DNA from: an uncultured Ruminococcus sp.
GTDB taxonomy: Bacteria > Bacillota > Clostridia > Oscillospirales > Ruminococcaceae
Assembly: GCA_902783005.1 (NCBI GenBank)
Contig: CACZPI010000110.1
Span: 1-39,010 of the forward strand
Direction: 5' to 3'
DNA: 39,010 nt
Shown here one piece after another: positions 13,455-22,683 of this stretch. Both the position numbers and the translations under genes were made by a program. Numbering within the stretch: the first letter of the stretch is position 1; every line of letters starts with the position of its first letter. The notes beneath the pieces are model-generated. The model did no database searches. It was given only the letters and a program-made list of their open reading frames with translations, and had not been told where the DNA came from.

Positions 13455-16067
13455 ATGACCCTCAGGGAAGTGGACAAATCGCAGCTCTCCCCGATGATGC
13501 TGCAATATTATGAAACCAAGATGAAATACCGGGAGTGCATCCTGTTCTACCGGCTCGGTGACTTCTATGAGATGTTCTTCGACGATGCCATCCAGGCTTC
13601 GCGGGAGCTCGAGCTCACCCTCACCGGACGCGACTGCGGCCTTCCGGAGCGTGCCCCCATGTGCGGGGTGCCCTACCACAGCGCAGAGCTCTACATCAAG
13701 CGCCTGATCGACCTCGGCTACCGCGTCGCCATCTGTGAGCAGATGGAGGATCCCGCCCTTGCCAAGGGACTTGTCACCCGCGATGTCATCCGCGTCGTGA
13801 CCCCCGGCACCATCATCGAGAATGACCTCCTTGACGATGCCTCCAACAATTACCTGTGCTGCGCGTATACCGATGCGCAGGGGACTGCCCTCGGCTTTGC
13901 GGATCTGTCCACCGGTGAGGCCGCCGTCTACCCCGTCGGCGCCGGCGGCGAGGAGGAGATCATCAACCTGCTCTCCCGCTACCGCCCCGCAGAGCTGATC
14001 TTCAATGCCCGCTTCCTCGATTTCAGACAGACCGGCGATTTCATCAAGATCCGCCTCAAATGTGCCTGCGCCGTCCGGGATGACAACTGCTTCGATCCCG
14101 TCCTGCAAAGCGCTGCTGTCTGCCGGCAGTTCTCGGTCGATGATATGGCCGTGCTCGGACTGCCTGCCGATTCCGCCCAGACCCGCGCCGTATGCGGGCT
14201 CTTTGAATTCATTGCGGACACGCAGAAGACCACCGTCGGGCGCTTTACCGAGCTGACCCTGAGCGATGCCTCCGCCTACATGACCCTCGATTACAATGCC
14301 CTGCGCAACCTCGAGCTGACCCGCACCATGCGCACCGGCGACAAGAAGGGCTCCTTGCTCTGGGTGCTCGATTCCACCCGCACCCCCATGGGCAAGCGGA
14401 TGCTCAAAAGCTGGGCAGAACGCCCCCTGCGTTCCCCGGCACGCATCATGGCAAGGCTCGATGCGGTCGAAACGCTGATGAAGAATACCCTTGCCGCCGA
14501 TGACCTGACCGATGCCCTCGGACGCATGTACGATATGGAACGCCTGATGACGCGCATCGTCTACAAGCAGGCCACCCCGCGCGATCTGCGGGCGCTGTGC
14601 GCGTCCGTCAGGGAGCTGCCCGGCGTGCGCGGCATTCTCGACACGCTTCCCGACCCGCATCTGACCCGCCTGCGCAGCCGCCTGGCCGATCTGAGCACGA
14701 TGGAGCTGATGATCGACCGCGCCATTATCGAGGATCCCCCGGCGGTCATCAAGGACGGCGGCGTTATTAAAAAAGGCTTCGATCCCGACCTCGACAAGCT
14801 GCGCTCCGTCATGAACGGCGGCAGCACGATCATTGAACAGATCGGGGACACCGAGCGCGAAAAGACCGGCATCAAGAATCTGAAGGTCGGATTTCACCGG
14901 ACATTCGGGTATTATCTCGAAGTGACGCGCTCGTATCTCGACAAGGTGCCGGATTATTTCATCCGCAAGCAGACCATGACGAATGCCGAGCGCTTCATTA
15001 CCCCGGAGCTGAAGGAGGCCGAGAACACCGTCCTGAATGCCAAGGACAAGTCCCTCCAGCTTGAACTCGAATTATACGAGCAGGTGCGTGATTTCCTGGC
15101 ACAGATGCTCCCGCAGGTGCAGGAGACGGCCGCCGCGCTTGCCGAGCTCGATGTGCTGTGCTCCTTTGCGGAGACGGCAGCCAAGAACGACTACTGCAAG
15201 CCCGACATCGTCATGGACGGCAGCATCCGGATCACGGACGGCCGCCATCCGGTCGTTGAACAGATGCTCACGGAGGAGGGCTTCGTCCCGAATGACGTCT
15301 ATATGGACACCGCGGACAGCCGTCTGACGATCATCACCGGCCCGAATATGTCCGGTAAATCGACCTACATGCGGCAGACGGCGCTGATCGTGCTGATGGC
15401 GCAGATGGGCTCCTTCGTCCCGGCACAGTCGGCAAGGATCTCGGTGTGCGACCGGATCTTTACCCGCGTGGGGGCTTCGGATGATCTGGCAGCCGGCGAA
15501 TCGACCTTCATGGTGGAAATGAAGGAGGTCGCGGAGATCCTGAAAAATGCGACCCGTGACAGCCTGGTCATTCTCGATGAGGTCGGCCGCGGCACCTCGA
15601 CCTTTGACGGGCTGAGCATTGCGCGGGCGGTCGCGGAGCATATCTGCACCGGCAGGAAGCTCGGCTGCAAGACCCTGTTTGCAACGCATTACCATGAACT
15701 GACGGTGCTTGCCTCGGAGCTGCCGGGCGTGAAAAACTGCTCGATCGCCGTCAAGAAGGGACGCGACGGCATCCGCTTCCTGCGCAAGATCGTGCCGGGC
15801 GGAACGGATGACAGCTACGGCATTGATGTGGCGAAGCTCGCGGGGCTGCCCGGCAGCGTTCTGAAACGCGCCCGGGAGCTGCTGGCGGAGCTTGAATCCG
15901 AGCGGGAGCATGTGCAGGCGCCCGCCGAGGCCGAATCGCAGATCAGCTTTGCGGCGCAGCAGGAGCGCGAGATCCCGCGGATGCTCCGGCAAATGCATAT
16001 CGGTGAGCTCAGCGACGCCGAATGCCGGGAATTTCTCGAACAGCTCTACGCGATGCTTGACGACTGA
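13455..16067 (+). CDS. mutS: DNA mismatch repair protein MutS
   Basis: Recognises mismatches and small loops and starts repair with MutL. The 870-residue protein has the normal length of MutS1. The N-terminal mismatch-binding motif Phe37-Tyr-Glu39 lies in LGDFYEMFFDDA; connector and lever domains follow. The ATPase part has Walker A GPNMSGKST (about 629-637), Walker B LVILDEVGRGTSTFDG and the ATHYHEL motif. The C-terminal tail contains the helix that ends QLYAMLDD. AAAGGAG precedes the ATG. It is encoded 41 bp upstream of mutL. Confidence 0.98.
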   Translation: MTLREVDKSQLSPMMLQYYETKMKYRECILFYRLGDFYEMFFDDAIQASRELELTLTGRDCGLPERAPMCGVPYHSAELYIKRLIDLGYRVAICEQMEDPALAKGLVTRDVIRVVTPGTIIENDLLDDASNNYLCCAYTDAQGTALGFADLSTGEAAVYPVGAGGEEEIINLLSRYRPAELIFNARFLDFRQTGDFIKIRLKCACAVRDDNCFDPVLQSAAVCRQFSVDDMAVLGLPADSAQTRAVCGLFEFIADTQKTTVGRFTELTLSDASAYMTLDYNALRNLELTRTMRTGDKKGSLLWVLDSTRTPMGKRMLKSWAERPLRSPARIMARLDAVETLMKNTLAADDLTDALGRMYDMERLMTRIVYKQATPRDLRALCASVRELPGVRGILDTLPDPHLTRLRSRLADLSTMELMIDRAIIEDPPAVIKDGGVIKKGFDPDLDKLRSVMNGGSTIIEQIGDTEREKTGIKNLKVGFHRTFGYYLEVTRSYLDKVPDYFIRKQTMTNAERFITPELKEAENTVLNAKDKSLQLELELYEQVRDFLAQMLPQVQETAAALAELDVLCSFAETAAKNDYCKPDIVMDGSIRITDGRHPVVEQMLTEEGFVPNDVYMDTADSRLTIITGPNMSGKSTYMRQTALIVLMAQMGSFVPAQSARISVCDRIFTRVGASDDLAAGESTFMVEMKEVAEILKNATRDSLVILDEVGRGTSTFDGLSIARAVAEHICTGRKLGCKTLFATHYHELTVLASELPGVKNCSIAVKKGRDGIRFLRKIVPGGTDDSYGIDVAKLAGLPGSVLKRARELLAELESEREHVQAPAEAESQISFAAQQEREIPRMLRQMHIGELSDAECREFLEQLYAMLDD

Positions 16068-16108
16068 ACGCGGATCTGCGCCATTTTTGAACGGAAAGGA
16101 CGGTATTT

Positions 16109-18109
16109 ATGGCAGTCATCTCAGTCCTCGACCCCTCGGTATCGGAGCTGATCGCGGCGGGGGAGGTCATTGAAAGGCCGGCTTCGGTCATCAAGGAGCT
16201 GGTGGAAAATTCCATTGATGCCCATGCGCGGCGCATTACCGTCGAGATCAAGGACGGCGGCACGACCTTCATGCGCATTGCCGACGACGGGTGCGGCATG
16301 TCCGCGGAGGATCTGCCGACGGCATTCCTGCGCCATGCGACCAGCAAGATCGCAGAAAAGGACGACCTCGATTCCATCCTGACACTGGGCTTTCGCGGCG
16401 AGGCGCTTGCCTCCGTGGCCGCTGTCTCCCGCGTGACGGTCATGACCAAGCGGGCAGAGGACGATTACGGCTCCCGCTACGAGATCGCCGGCGAGGAAAC
16501 GCATCCGGTCGAGGAATGCGGCTGCCCGGACGGTACGACCATCGTTATCAAGGATCTGTTCTTCAACGTCCCGGCCAGGCGCAAATTCATGAAGCGCGAT
16601 TCTGCGGAGGGCAATGCCGTTTCCCAGATCGTGCAGAAGATCGCCATTTCTCACCCGGAGATCGCCTTCCGCTTCCTGCGGGACAACAAGCTCGAATTCT
16701 TCACCGACGGCTCCGGGGAGCTGCTCTCCGCGGTGCGTTCGGTCTACGGGCGCGATTTTGCACGGGATCTGATCCCGGTCGATCATGAGCAGGACGGCAT
16801 TCTCGTGCGCGGCTTCACGGTCAAGCCGCTGTATTCCAAGGGAAACCGGGCATTCCAGAATTTCTTTGTCAATACCCGCTATGTCCGGTCAAAGACGCTT
16901 TCGGTCGCGCTGGAGAGCGCCTATGAAAACCTCATCATGACCGGGAAATACCCTGCCTGCGTCCTTCTGCTGACGCTGCCGCCGGATACCCTCGATGTGA
17001 ACATTCACCCCGCCAAGGCCGAGGTGCGCTTCACGGACGAGAAAAAGGTCTCCAATGCGGTCTATTTCGCCATCAAGAATGCCCAGCTCAGGCAGGGGCT
17101 CATCTATGAATTCCAGATGCCGCGCCGGGACTGGTCTGCGGGCGCAGAGCCGCCGGTCTACACGCAGCAGCCCCTTGCAGCCCCGGAACCGGAGCCGGAA
17201 GCTCCCTATATTCCGCCGGTGCAGCAGATGATCCCGGAAACGCAGCCTGAGCAGCCTTCCGTTCCGGAGAGCGCCCCGGCACCCCTCCCGGAAAAGCCGT
17301 CGTACCCGACCATGGGTGCGCAGCTCGATGCGGGGGACATGCCGTTTTCCGCGCCGGCAAGGGATGCGTATGCGGACAGGAGCATTCCGGCGGTGCGCTT
17401 CGGCGACAGCATGCCGGCCAGGGAGAGCATTGTCAGCGGGAGCTTTGAGGCGATTGATGCTTCCGATGATACCCGCGAATTCCCGCCGGAGCCGCCGGTG
17501 CAGGAAAACGCCCCGGAGCTTCATTTCGAGAATCCCTACCCGGATATCCGCGTGATCGGGGAGCTGTTCGCCAATTACATCCTTGCGCAGTCAGGGGACA
17601 CCTTCATCATCATTGACAAGCATGCCGCCCATGAGCGCGTCATTTTCGAGCGCCTGCGCCGGCAGAACTGCCAGCAGTACAGCCAGATGCTCCTTGCTCC
17701 CTCGCGGGTGCTGCTGACGCTCGACGAATTCGCGGCGATGGAGGCCAATGCCGGGATGCTCACGGGGCTCGGATTCACATGCAGCTTCGAGGAAAAGCCC
17801 TATCTTGTGACCACCTGCGCCCCGATCTTCCTGGACGGGCTCAATCTCGACGAGATCATGCAGGAGATCGCGCATAATTTCTTCCTCGGGAAGATCAACC
17901 CGCAGACGCATGTCATTGACGACATGCTCCATGAGCTTGCCTGCAAGTCCGCCATCAAGGCCAATGACCGCAATTCCCTCCCGGAATTGCAGGCGCTTGC
18001 CGAGGAGGTCGTGGGCGATGAGAATATCCGGCACTGCCCCCACGGGCGGCCGGTGATGTTTACTATGACCAAGTATAATCTGGAACGGCAGTTCCGGAGG
18101 AGGGTGTGA
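16109..18109 (+). CDS. mutL: DNA mismatch repair protein MutL with endonuclease motif
   Basis: Links MutS to downstream repair. Residues 1-330 form the GHKL ATPase/transducer part: LIAAGEVIERPASVIKEL, NSIDA, DDGCGM and GFRGEAL are all present. A Pro/Glu-rich linker spans about 350-475. The C-terminal dimerisation domain has Asp503-Lys-His505-Ala-Ala-His-Glu509 (the DQHAxxE-type nicking motif), the ACKSAIKAND motif and CPHGRP with Cys643. This is the metal-dependent nicking type found in organisms without MutH. The 666-residue length is normal. It is followed by miaA after 15 bp. Confidence 0.98.
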   Translation: MAVISVLDPSVSELIAAGEVIERPASVIKELVENSIDAHARRITVEIKDGGTTFMRIADDGCGMSAEDLPTAFLRHATSKIAEKDDLDSILTLGFRGEALASVAAVSRVTVMTKRAEDDYGSRYEIAGEETHPVEECGCPDGTTIVIKDLFFNVPARRKFMKRDSAEGNAVSQIVQKIAISHPEIAFRFLRDNKLEFFTDGSGELLSAVRSVYGRDFARDLIPVDHEQDGILVRGFTVKPLYSKGNRAFQNFFVNTRYVRSKTLSVALESAYENLIMTGKYPACVLLLTLPPDTLDVNIHPAKAEVRFTDEKKVSNAVYFAIKNAQLRQGLIYEFQMPRRDWSAGAEPPVYTQQPLAAPEPEPEAPYIPPVQQMIPETQPEQPSVPESAPAPLPEKPSYPTMGAQLDAGDMPFSAPARDAYADRSIPAVRFGDSMPARESIVSGSFEAIDASDDTREFPPEPPVQENAPELHFENPYPDIRVIGELFANYILAQSGDTFIIIDKHAAHERVIFERLRRQNCQQYSQMLLAPSRVLLTLDEFAAMEANAGMLTGLGFTCSFEEKPYLVTTCAPIFLDGLNLDEIMQEIAHNFFLGKINPQTHVIDDMLHELACKSAIKANDRNSLPELQALAEEVVGDENIRHCPHGRPVMFTMTKYNLERQFRRRV

Positions 18110-18124
18110 GAGGAGGCGTTCGGA

Positions 18125-19078
18125 TTGCCGGAAAAACCAAGAGTCCTTGCCATTGTCGGCCCGACCGCTTCGGGTAAGACCGCGCTGGGCGCGGAATGCG
18201 CAAAACGATTCGGCGGCGAGGTCATTTCCGCCGATTCCATGCAGATTTATGAAGGGCTTGACATTGCGACCGCCAAGCCCACACAGGAGGAGATGCAGGG
18301 CATCCCGCATCATCTCATCGGCATCGTTCCCCGGACGCAGCGCTTTTCCGTGGCCGATTATGTGAAGCTCGCCGCGGAGAAGATCACCGAAATATCCGGT
18401 CGGGGCAGGCTGCCGGTCATTGTCGGCGGCACCGGGCTGTATGTGGACAGCCTGCTCTCCGGGATGCAGTTTTCCCCGGAGGAAGGCGATCCCGGCATCC
18501 GTGAGGCGCTTGCGCAGCGGTACCGGCAGGAGGGCGGGGAAGCCCTCTGGAAGGAGCTTGATGCGCGGGATCCGGAAGCGGCCGCGAAGATCCACCCGAA
18601 CAATGCCGTCCGGCTCATCCGCGCTCTGGAGGTCATGGCCGTCACCGGCGGGACATTCACAGCCTACAAGCAGCAGAATGCCGGACATCCCGCCCCCTAC
18701 GATGCCCTGATGATCGGGCTGGACTGGGAGCGCAGCGAGCTGTATGCCCGCATTGACAGGCGCGTTGACCTGATGATGGAGCAGGGCTTGCTCGAAGAGG
18801 TCGCCGCGGCACGCGATCCCGCCATGCAGACTTCTGCCGCCGCCATCGGCTACAAGGAGCTGTTGCCGTATCTCGACGGACAGATGCCCCTTGCCGACTG
18901 CATCGCGCTGGTCAAGCAGGAGACAAGACGCTATGCCAAACGGCAGCTCACCTGGTTTCGGCGGAATGACCAAATACGATGGTTGAAAGTCGGCTATTCA
19001 AACAAAGTAGATAAACTTTCAGAAAAAATTGAAATTATGATGGAAAAAAATCCGGGAATATGTTATAATGAAGCATAA
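18125..19078 (+). CDS. miaA: tRNA dimethylallyltransferase
   Basis: Transfers a dimethylallyl group to the N6 of A37 in tRNAs reading UNN codons, making the substrate of MiaB. The 317-residue protein has the P-loop GPTASGKT (12-19), the catalytic Asp in SADSMQIY (37-43), ATAKPT and IVGGTGLY, with the usual insert and the C-terminal KRQLTWFRR. The start is TTG at 18125: AGGAGG (18111-18116) lies 8 bp before it and no ATG fits. The last 25 codons are noticeably AT-rich, and the hfq promoter lies inside them. Confidence 0.96.
   Translation: MPEKPRVLAIVGPTASGKTALGAECAKRFGGEVISADSMQIYEGLDIATAKPTQEEMQGIPHHLIGIVPRTQRFSVADYVKLAAEKITEISGRGRLPVIVGGTGLYVDSLLSGMQFSPEEGDPGIREALAQRYRQEGGEALWKELDARDPEAAAKIHPNNAVRLIRALEVMAVTGGTFTAYKQQNAGHPAPYDALMIGLDWERSELYARIDRRVDLMMEQGLLEEVAAARDPAMQTSAAAIGYKELLPYLDGQMPLADCIALVKQETRRYAKRQLTWFRRNDQIRWLKVGYSNKVDKLSEKIEIMMEKNPGICYNEA
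19061..19069 (+). promoter_or_regulatory. extended -10 promoter for hfq inside the miaA end
   Basis: TGTTATAAT (19061-19069) is an extended -10 element (TGnTATAAT). No good -35 box stands at 16-18 bp, which is common for this promoter type. It would give an hfq leader of about 115 nt. Confidence 0.6.
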
Positions 19079-19084
19079 GCGTGT

Positions 19085-19135
19085 ATTCCGGCATGACCGG
19101 ATGCACCAGGGGTGAGAATCCCCGGAATGTATTCC
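19085..19135 (+). promoter_or_regulatory. structured hfq leader
   Basis: The probable 5' untranslated region of hfq holds TCCGG/CCGGA (19087-19101) and GGGG/CCCC (19109-19123), then GGAATGTATTCC (19124-19135). No T-run follows, so it is not a terminator. It could be involved in autoregulation of Hfq; this is inference only. Confidence 0.4.
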
Positions 19136-19189
19136 AAATATTTCCAAACAAATCCCAAAAAGAGAGTGAAACAGAAAGGAGAACTCCCC

Positions 19190-19450
19190 ATGACAAAGAT
19201 GATGAATCTCCAGGACACCTTCCTGAATCAGGCGAGAAAGGAACGCATCCTGGTTACGACCTATCTGGTCAACGGCTTCCAGTGCAAGGGCATCGTCAAG
19301 GGCTTTGACAACTATGTGGTCATTTTTGACTGCCAGGGTCAGCAGCAGCTTGTTTACAAGCATGCCATTTCCACGATCGCACCCTCCCGCCCGGTATCCA
19401 TTCTGGATCAGGAACAGCAGGAGAAGCCGGCCGAGAAGTCCGCTGACTGA
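19190..19450 (+). CDS. hfq: RNA chaperone Hfq
   Basis: Hexameric Sm-like RNA-binding protein. At 86 residues it has the typical short Gram-positive length. The Sm1 motif [20 protein letters not shown] and the Sm2 motif [13 protein letters not shown] are both present, with the N-terminal helix [13 protein letters not shown] and a short acidic tail. The start MTKMMN is fixed by AAAGGAG (19175-19181) 8 bp upstream; the frame is open further upstream but lies in the structured leader. The location after miaA is the widespread miaA-hfq arrangement. The HlyD-like gene follows after 15 bp. Confidence 0.98.
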   Translation: MTKMMNLQDTFLNQARKERILVTTYLVNGFQCKGIVKGFDNYVVIFDCQGQQQLVYKHAISTIAPSRPVSILDQEQQEKPAEKSAD

Positions 19451-19465
19451 TAAGGCGGTGCGCCT

Positions 19466-20704
19466 ATGAACAACGAAGCATTGACCAACGGCACAATGGC
19501 GGTCGTTCTGGTACTGGTTGCGGTGTTCATCATTACCACGGTCGTCAATGTCTTCTACAAGGCGGTCAACAAGAAGTACGTCACGGAGGTCGCGCTCGAA
19601 TCGGTCGGTACGGATTCCGAGATCGTCCAGGGCGTGTTCGTGCGTGACGAGCAGGTCGTCACCTACGGCGGCAAGGGCGTGCTCAGCTACGAGGTGCCCG
19701 ACGGCGGCAAGCTCGGCGTCGGCAGCGTCATTGCAAACGTTTACGCCGATGAGGAGCAGATCGAAATGGTCAGACATTACCGCGAGCTGGAAAATGAACT
19801 GGCGCTCCTCGAACGCATTTCCAACCGCGGCACCATCCAGACTGCGCAGCCTTCCAATATTTCGGATCTGTTCACGGAGAATTACAAGCAGTACCTGTAC
19901 AGCCGCGAAAAAGGCGACCTGTCTGAGCTTCAGGCGCAGCGTGAGGAAATGCTCGTGCTGCTGAGCACCTACCAGCTTGTCACCGAGCGCGATGCGAGCT
20001 TCTCCATGAAAATGGACAAGGTGCAGGCGGAGCTCGATGCCCTCTCTGAGGAGATGGCAGAGCCGCTCGATACCATTGAAGCCGATACCGCTGCGTATTT
20101 CGTCAGCTATGCCGACGGCTATGAGCAGGATCTGACGCTGGAAAGCCTCGAATCGCTCACGCCGGAGACACTTGCGGACATTCATGACAATCCGAAGACC
20201 GATGAGGGCATCGTCGGCAAGCTCATTGACAGCTACCAGTGGGCGATGACCGCGGTCGTGGACAATTCCGACAGGATCTACCAGAAGGATGACCGTGTGA
20301 CGCTCAAGTTTGCCTCTACCTCCGAGACCGTGCGCGGTACCGTGACGATGGTGAACAATGCCGCGGGCGATGACAAGACCGTGCTTGCCGTGATGTGCGA
20401 ATCCATGACCTATGATCTGGTGCAGCACCGCACGGAGACGGTGGAGATCATCCGCGACGAGTACAAGGGCATTATGGTGCCCAAGGCGGCGCTGCGGTTC
20501 AAGCAGATGACCGACGAGGAGACCGGCGAGACCGAGAATGTCCCCGGTGTGTACATCCTCAACGGCGAGCAGCCGGAATTCCGCAAGCTCGTCATTTCCT
20601 ATGAGACAAGCGATTACCTGATCTCGGCACAGACGGCCGACAGCGACTGTCTGCAGCTCTACGATTCCATTATATTGAAGGGAATTGATGCAGATGGAGA
20701 ATAA
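19466..20704 (+). CDS. HlyD-like membrane protein in the division cluster
   Basis: A 412-residue protein with one membrane segment near the N-terminus (about 10-32) and a large outside part. From about 50 to 85 there is a barrel-sandwich-like (lipoyl/biotinyl) hairpin (VQGVFVRDEQVV...GKLGVGSVIANVYAD). Then comes an acidic helical, probably coiled-coil part (about 90-190), and after about 270 a beta-rich part with VTLKFASTSETVRGTVTMV, as in membrane-fusion adaptors of the HlyD family. Such proteins lacking a transporter partner occur next to yggS-sepF in clostridia; a function is not established. It starts 15 bp after hfq, and its end overlaps the start of yggS. Confidence 0.75.
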   Translation: MNNEALTNGTMAVVLVLVAVFIITTVVNVFYKAVNKKYVTEVALESVGTDSEIVQGVFVRDEQVVTYGGKGVLSYEVPDGGKLGVGSVIANVYADEEQIEMVRHYRELENELALLERISNRGTIQTAQPSNISDLFTENYKQYLYSREKGDLSELQAQREEMLVLLSTYQLVTERDASFSMKMDKVQAELDALSEEMAEPLDTIEADTAAYFVSYADGYEQDLTLESLESLTPETLADIHDNPKTDEGIVGKLIDSYQWAMTAVVDNSDRIYQKDDRVTLKFASTSETVRGTVTMVNNAAGDDKTVLAVMCESMTYDLVQHRTETVEIIRDEYKGIMVPKAALRFKQMTDEETGETENVPGVYILNGEQPEFRKLVISYETSDYLISAQTADSDCLQLYDSIILKGIDADGE

Positions 20705-21407
20705 GATGCAAGATATGCAGAAGATCCAGGCGGTGCGTGACAATTATGCACGCATTGCCGACAATATCGCACAGGCTGCCGACAAGAGCGGCAGACGTCC
20801 GGAGGACATTGCCTTCATGGCGGTGACCAAGACGGTCGATCCTGTGCTGGTTAATGAAGCCATTGACTGCGGCATCCGCCTGCTCGGGGAGAACCGCGTG
20901 CAGGAATGGCAGTCCAAGCGCGAGGCCTACCGCGAGGGCATTCCGGTCGATTTCATCGGAACGCTCCAGGCCAACAAGGTCAAGTACCTGATCGGCCAGG
21001 GCATCCGCCTGATCCATTCCGTGGACAGGCTGAGCCTTGCACAGGAGATCGAGAAGCAGGCGGCCAAGCGTGATCTGGTGCAGGACATTCTCCTGGAGGT
21101 CAATATCGGCGGAGAGGATACCAAGAGCGGCACCACGCCCGAAGCACTCCCCGGACTGCTCGCGCAGGTCGGTGAGCTGCCGCATGTGCATGTGTGCGGA
21201 CTGATGACCATTCCGCCGCCGGCGCAGGATACGCGCTTCCTGGAAGCCATGCAGGAGCTGTTCCTGAAAACGAAGGAGCTGCCCGGTGCGGATATGCGCA
21301 TCCTGTCGATGGGCATGTCGGACGATTATGCCGAGGCGATCCGGCTCGGATCGAATCTCGTGCGCGTCGGCTCGGCACTCTTCGGCGCCAGACATTATCC
21401 TGTATAA
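20688..21407 (+). CDS. yggS: YggS-family pyridoxal-phosphate homeostasis protein
   Basis: PLP-binding TIM-barrel protein of the YggS/YlmE/PROSC family that keeps the vitamin B6 pool balanced; it has no known catalysis. The PLP lysine lies in FMAVTKTV. Further motifs are LLGENRVQE, DFIGTLQANKVKYL, HSVDR, GLMTIPP, SMGMSDDYAEAI and VRVGSALFGAR. The start at 20688 (MQMENK) is preferred for its distance from AAGGGA. A TTG at 20685 is too close and the ATG at 20694 is an alternative. It overlaps the end of the HlyD-like gene by 17 bp. Confidence 0.95.
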   Translation: MQMENKMQDMQKIQAVRDNYARIADNIAQAADKSGRRPEDIAFMAVTKTVDPVLVNEAIDCGIRLLGENRVQEWQSKREAYREGIPVDFIGTLQANKVKYLIGQGIRLIHSVDRLSLAQEIEKQAAKRDLVQDILLEVNIGGEDTKSGTTPEALPGLLAQVGELPHVHVCGLMTIPPPAQDTRFLEAMQELFLKTKELPGADMRILSMGMSDDYAEAIRLGSNLVRVGSALFGARHYPV

Positions 21408-21442
21408 GCCGCATTCTCAGTTATTTATGCGTTTCGGGGTGA

Positions 21443-21473
21443 CCGTATGCACCCGCCAATCTGCCGCATACGG
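21443..21473 (+). other. hairpin between yggS and sepF
   Basis: An 8-bp stem CCGTATGC (21443-21450) / GCATACGG (21466-21473) with a 15-nt loop and no T-run, just before the sepF ribosome binding site. It may be an mRNA processing or stability element; its role is unknown. Confidence 0.45.
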
Positions 21474-21492
21474 AGAATAGGAGTGAAAGACT

Positions 21493-21930
21493 ATGGAGAT
21501 CTTCAAGAATTTCAAGGAATTTTTCTTCCCGTCCGATATGCCTGAGCCGTCCGGCTCTTCTGCACCCAGCCCTGAGCCGCCGCACACCGGCATTGAGGAG
21601 ATGCAGAATACCAAGGAGGGCGGTTCCAACATCGTCAATATCCAGGCAACTGCACAGCTTCAGGTCGTTCTCGTCAAGCCCGAGGTCTTCACCGATGCCA
21701 AGGCCATTGCCGATCATCTGATCGCCCGCAAGACCGTTGTGCTCAACCTCGAGACCGCTTCTCCCGAGAACCGCAGAAGGATCATTGACTTCCTCGTGGG
21801 CGTTTCCTACGCCATCAGCGGCTCCCTCAAGCCCGTTGCCAACCTGACGTACATCATCACGCCGTACAATGTCGGCTTCATCGGTGACGATCTGGCAGCA
21901 GAGCTGGAGAATAACGGCGTCATCATCTGA
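21493..21930 (+). CDS. sepF: cell division protein SepF
   Basis: Membrane-binding partner of FtsZ that arranges the Z-ring. The 145-residue protein has an N-terminal amphipathic segment MEIFKNFKEFFF for membrane binding, a Ser/Pro/Glu linker (about 14-45) and the conserved globular domain (about 47-145) with VVLVKPEVF, HLIARKTVVLNLE, RRIIDFLVGVSYAI and TPYNVGF. The stop overlaps the next start (TGATG), so the following ylmH gene is probably translated by coupling. Confidence 0.96.
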   Translation: MEIFKNFKEFFFPSDMPEPSGSSAPSPEPPHTGIEEMQNTKEGGSNIVNIQATAQLQVVLVKPEVFTDAKAIADHLIARKTVVLNLETASPENRRRIIDFLVGVSYAISGSLKPVANLTYIITPYNVGFIGDDLAAELENNGVII

Positions 21931-22670
21931 TGGATGCCAGAGGGCAGGATGCCGACCGCATCCTCCTGGCGCATGTGGAGGATCTGGCAAGGCGCGGCGC
22001 TTACCGCAGCTTTACCGCCTTCCTCGATATGCGGCAGTATACATTGGTGCGCTCCGTCCTGCGGGAGGGAACGTACCGCTTCTTCGGCGGGTATCCGGAG
22101 GCACAGCGGGGCATTCTCTGTGTATTTCCGCAGGACTGTGAGCCTGCGGATGCAGAGTACCCCATCACCTGCCTGACATTCACCCATCCGGCGCAGTTCA
22201 CACTGAGCCACCGGGATGTGCTGGGCAGCCTGATGGCACAGCAGGTGCAGCGGGATACCGTCGGAGATATTCTGGTGACACCGGGGAAGATCCAGTGCTT
22301 CGTCACGGGGGCGGCTGCCTCTGTGGGCATCGGCCTGACCAGGATCGGCAGGGTCGGTGTGAAGGTCACGGATGCGCTTCCCTATGCGGGGGATTTCGTG
22401 CAGGAGGTGCGTGAATGCACAGGCACGGTCTCCACGCCCCGGCTTGATGCCGTGGTGCGGTGTGCGGTCAGTCTCGGACGCGGCGCATGTCTTGAGCTGA
22501 TCCGTGCAGGCGCGGTGAGCCTGAACTATCTCGAATGCCTTGCCCCTGACAAGCAGGTGCAGGCGGGGGATGTATTCTCGGTGCGCGGACACGGCAAATT
22601 CCGCGTGCGGGAGATCACGGGGCCGACCAAAAAGGGCAGGCTGCATATCGTGATCGAGCAATTCCTATAA
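21930..22670 (+). CDS. ylmH: S4-domain RNA-binding protein YlmH
   Basis: A 246-residue protein of the YlmH family, known in Bacillus to bind the large ribosomal subunit and take part in ribosome-associated quality control. The N-terminal part (1-170) has the family pattern with RSYTAFLD-like and RFFGGYPEAQRG segments. The C-terminal S4 RNA-binding domain is at about 175-240 (LGRGACLELIRAGAVSLNYLE...VRGHGKFRVREI). The start overlaps the sepF stop by one base and no separate ribosome binding site is seen. The position sepF-ylmH-divIVA is the usual one in Firmicutes. Confidence 0.93.
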   Translation: MDARGQDADRILLAHVEDLARRGAYRSFTAFLDMRQYTLVRSVLREGTYRFFGGYPEAQRGILCVFPQDCEPADAEYPITCLTFTHPAQFTLSHRDVLGSLMAQQVQRDTVGDILVTPGKIQCFVTGAAASVGIGLTRIGRVGVKVTDALPYAGDFVQEVRECTGTVSTPRLDAVVRCAVSLGRGACLELIRAGAVSLNYLECLAPDKQVQAGDVFSVRGHGKFRVREITGPTKKGRLHIVIEQFL

Positions 22671-22683
22671 TAGAGCTGTAAAC

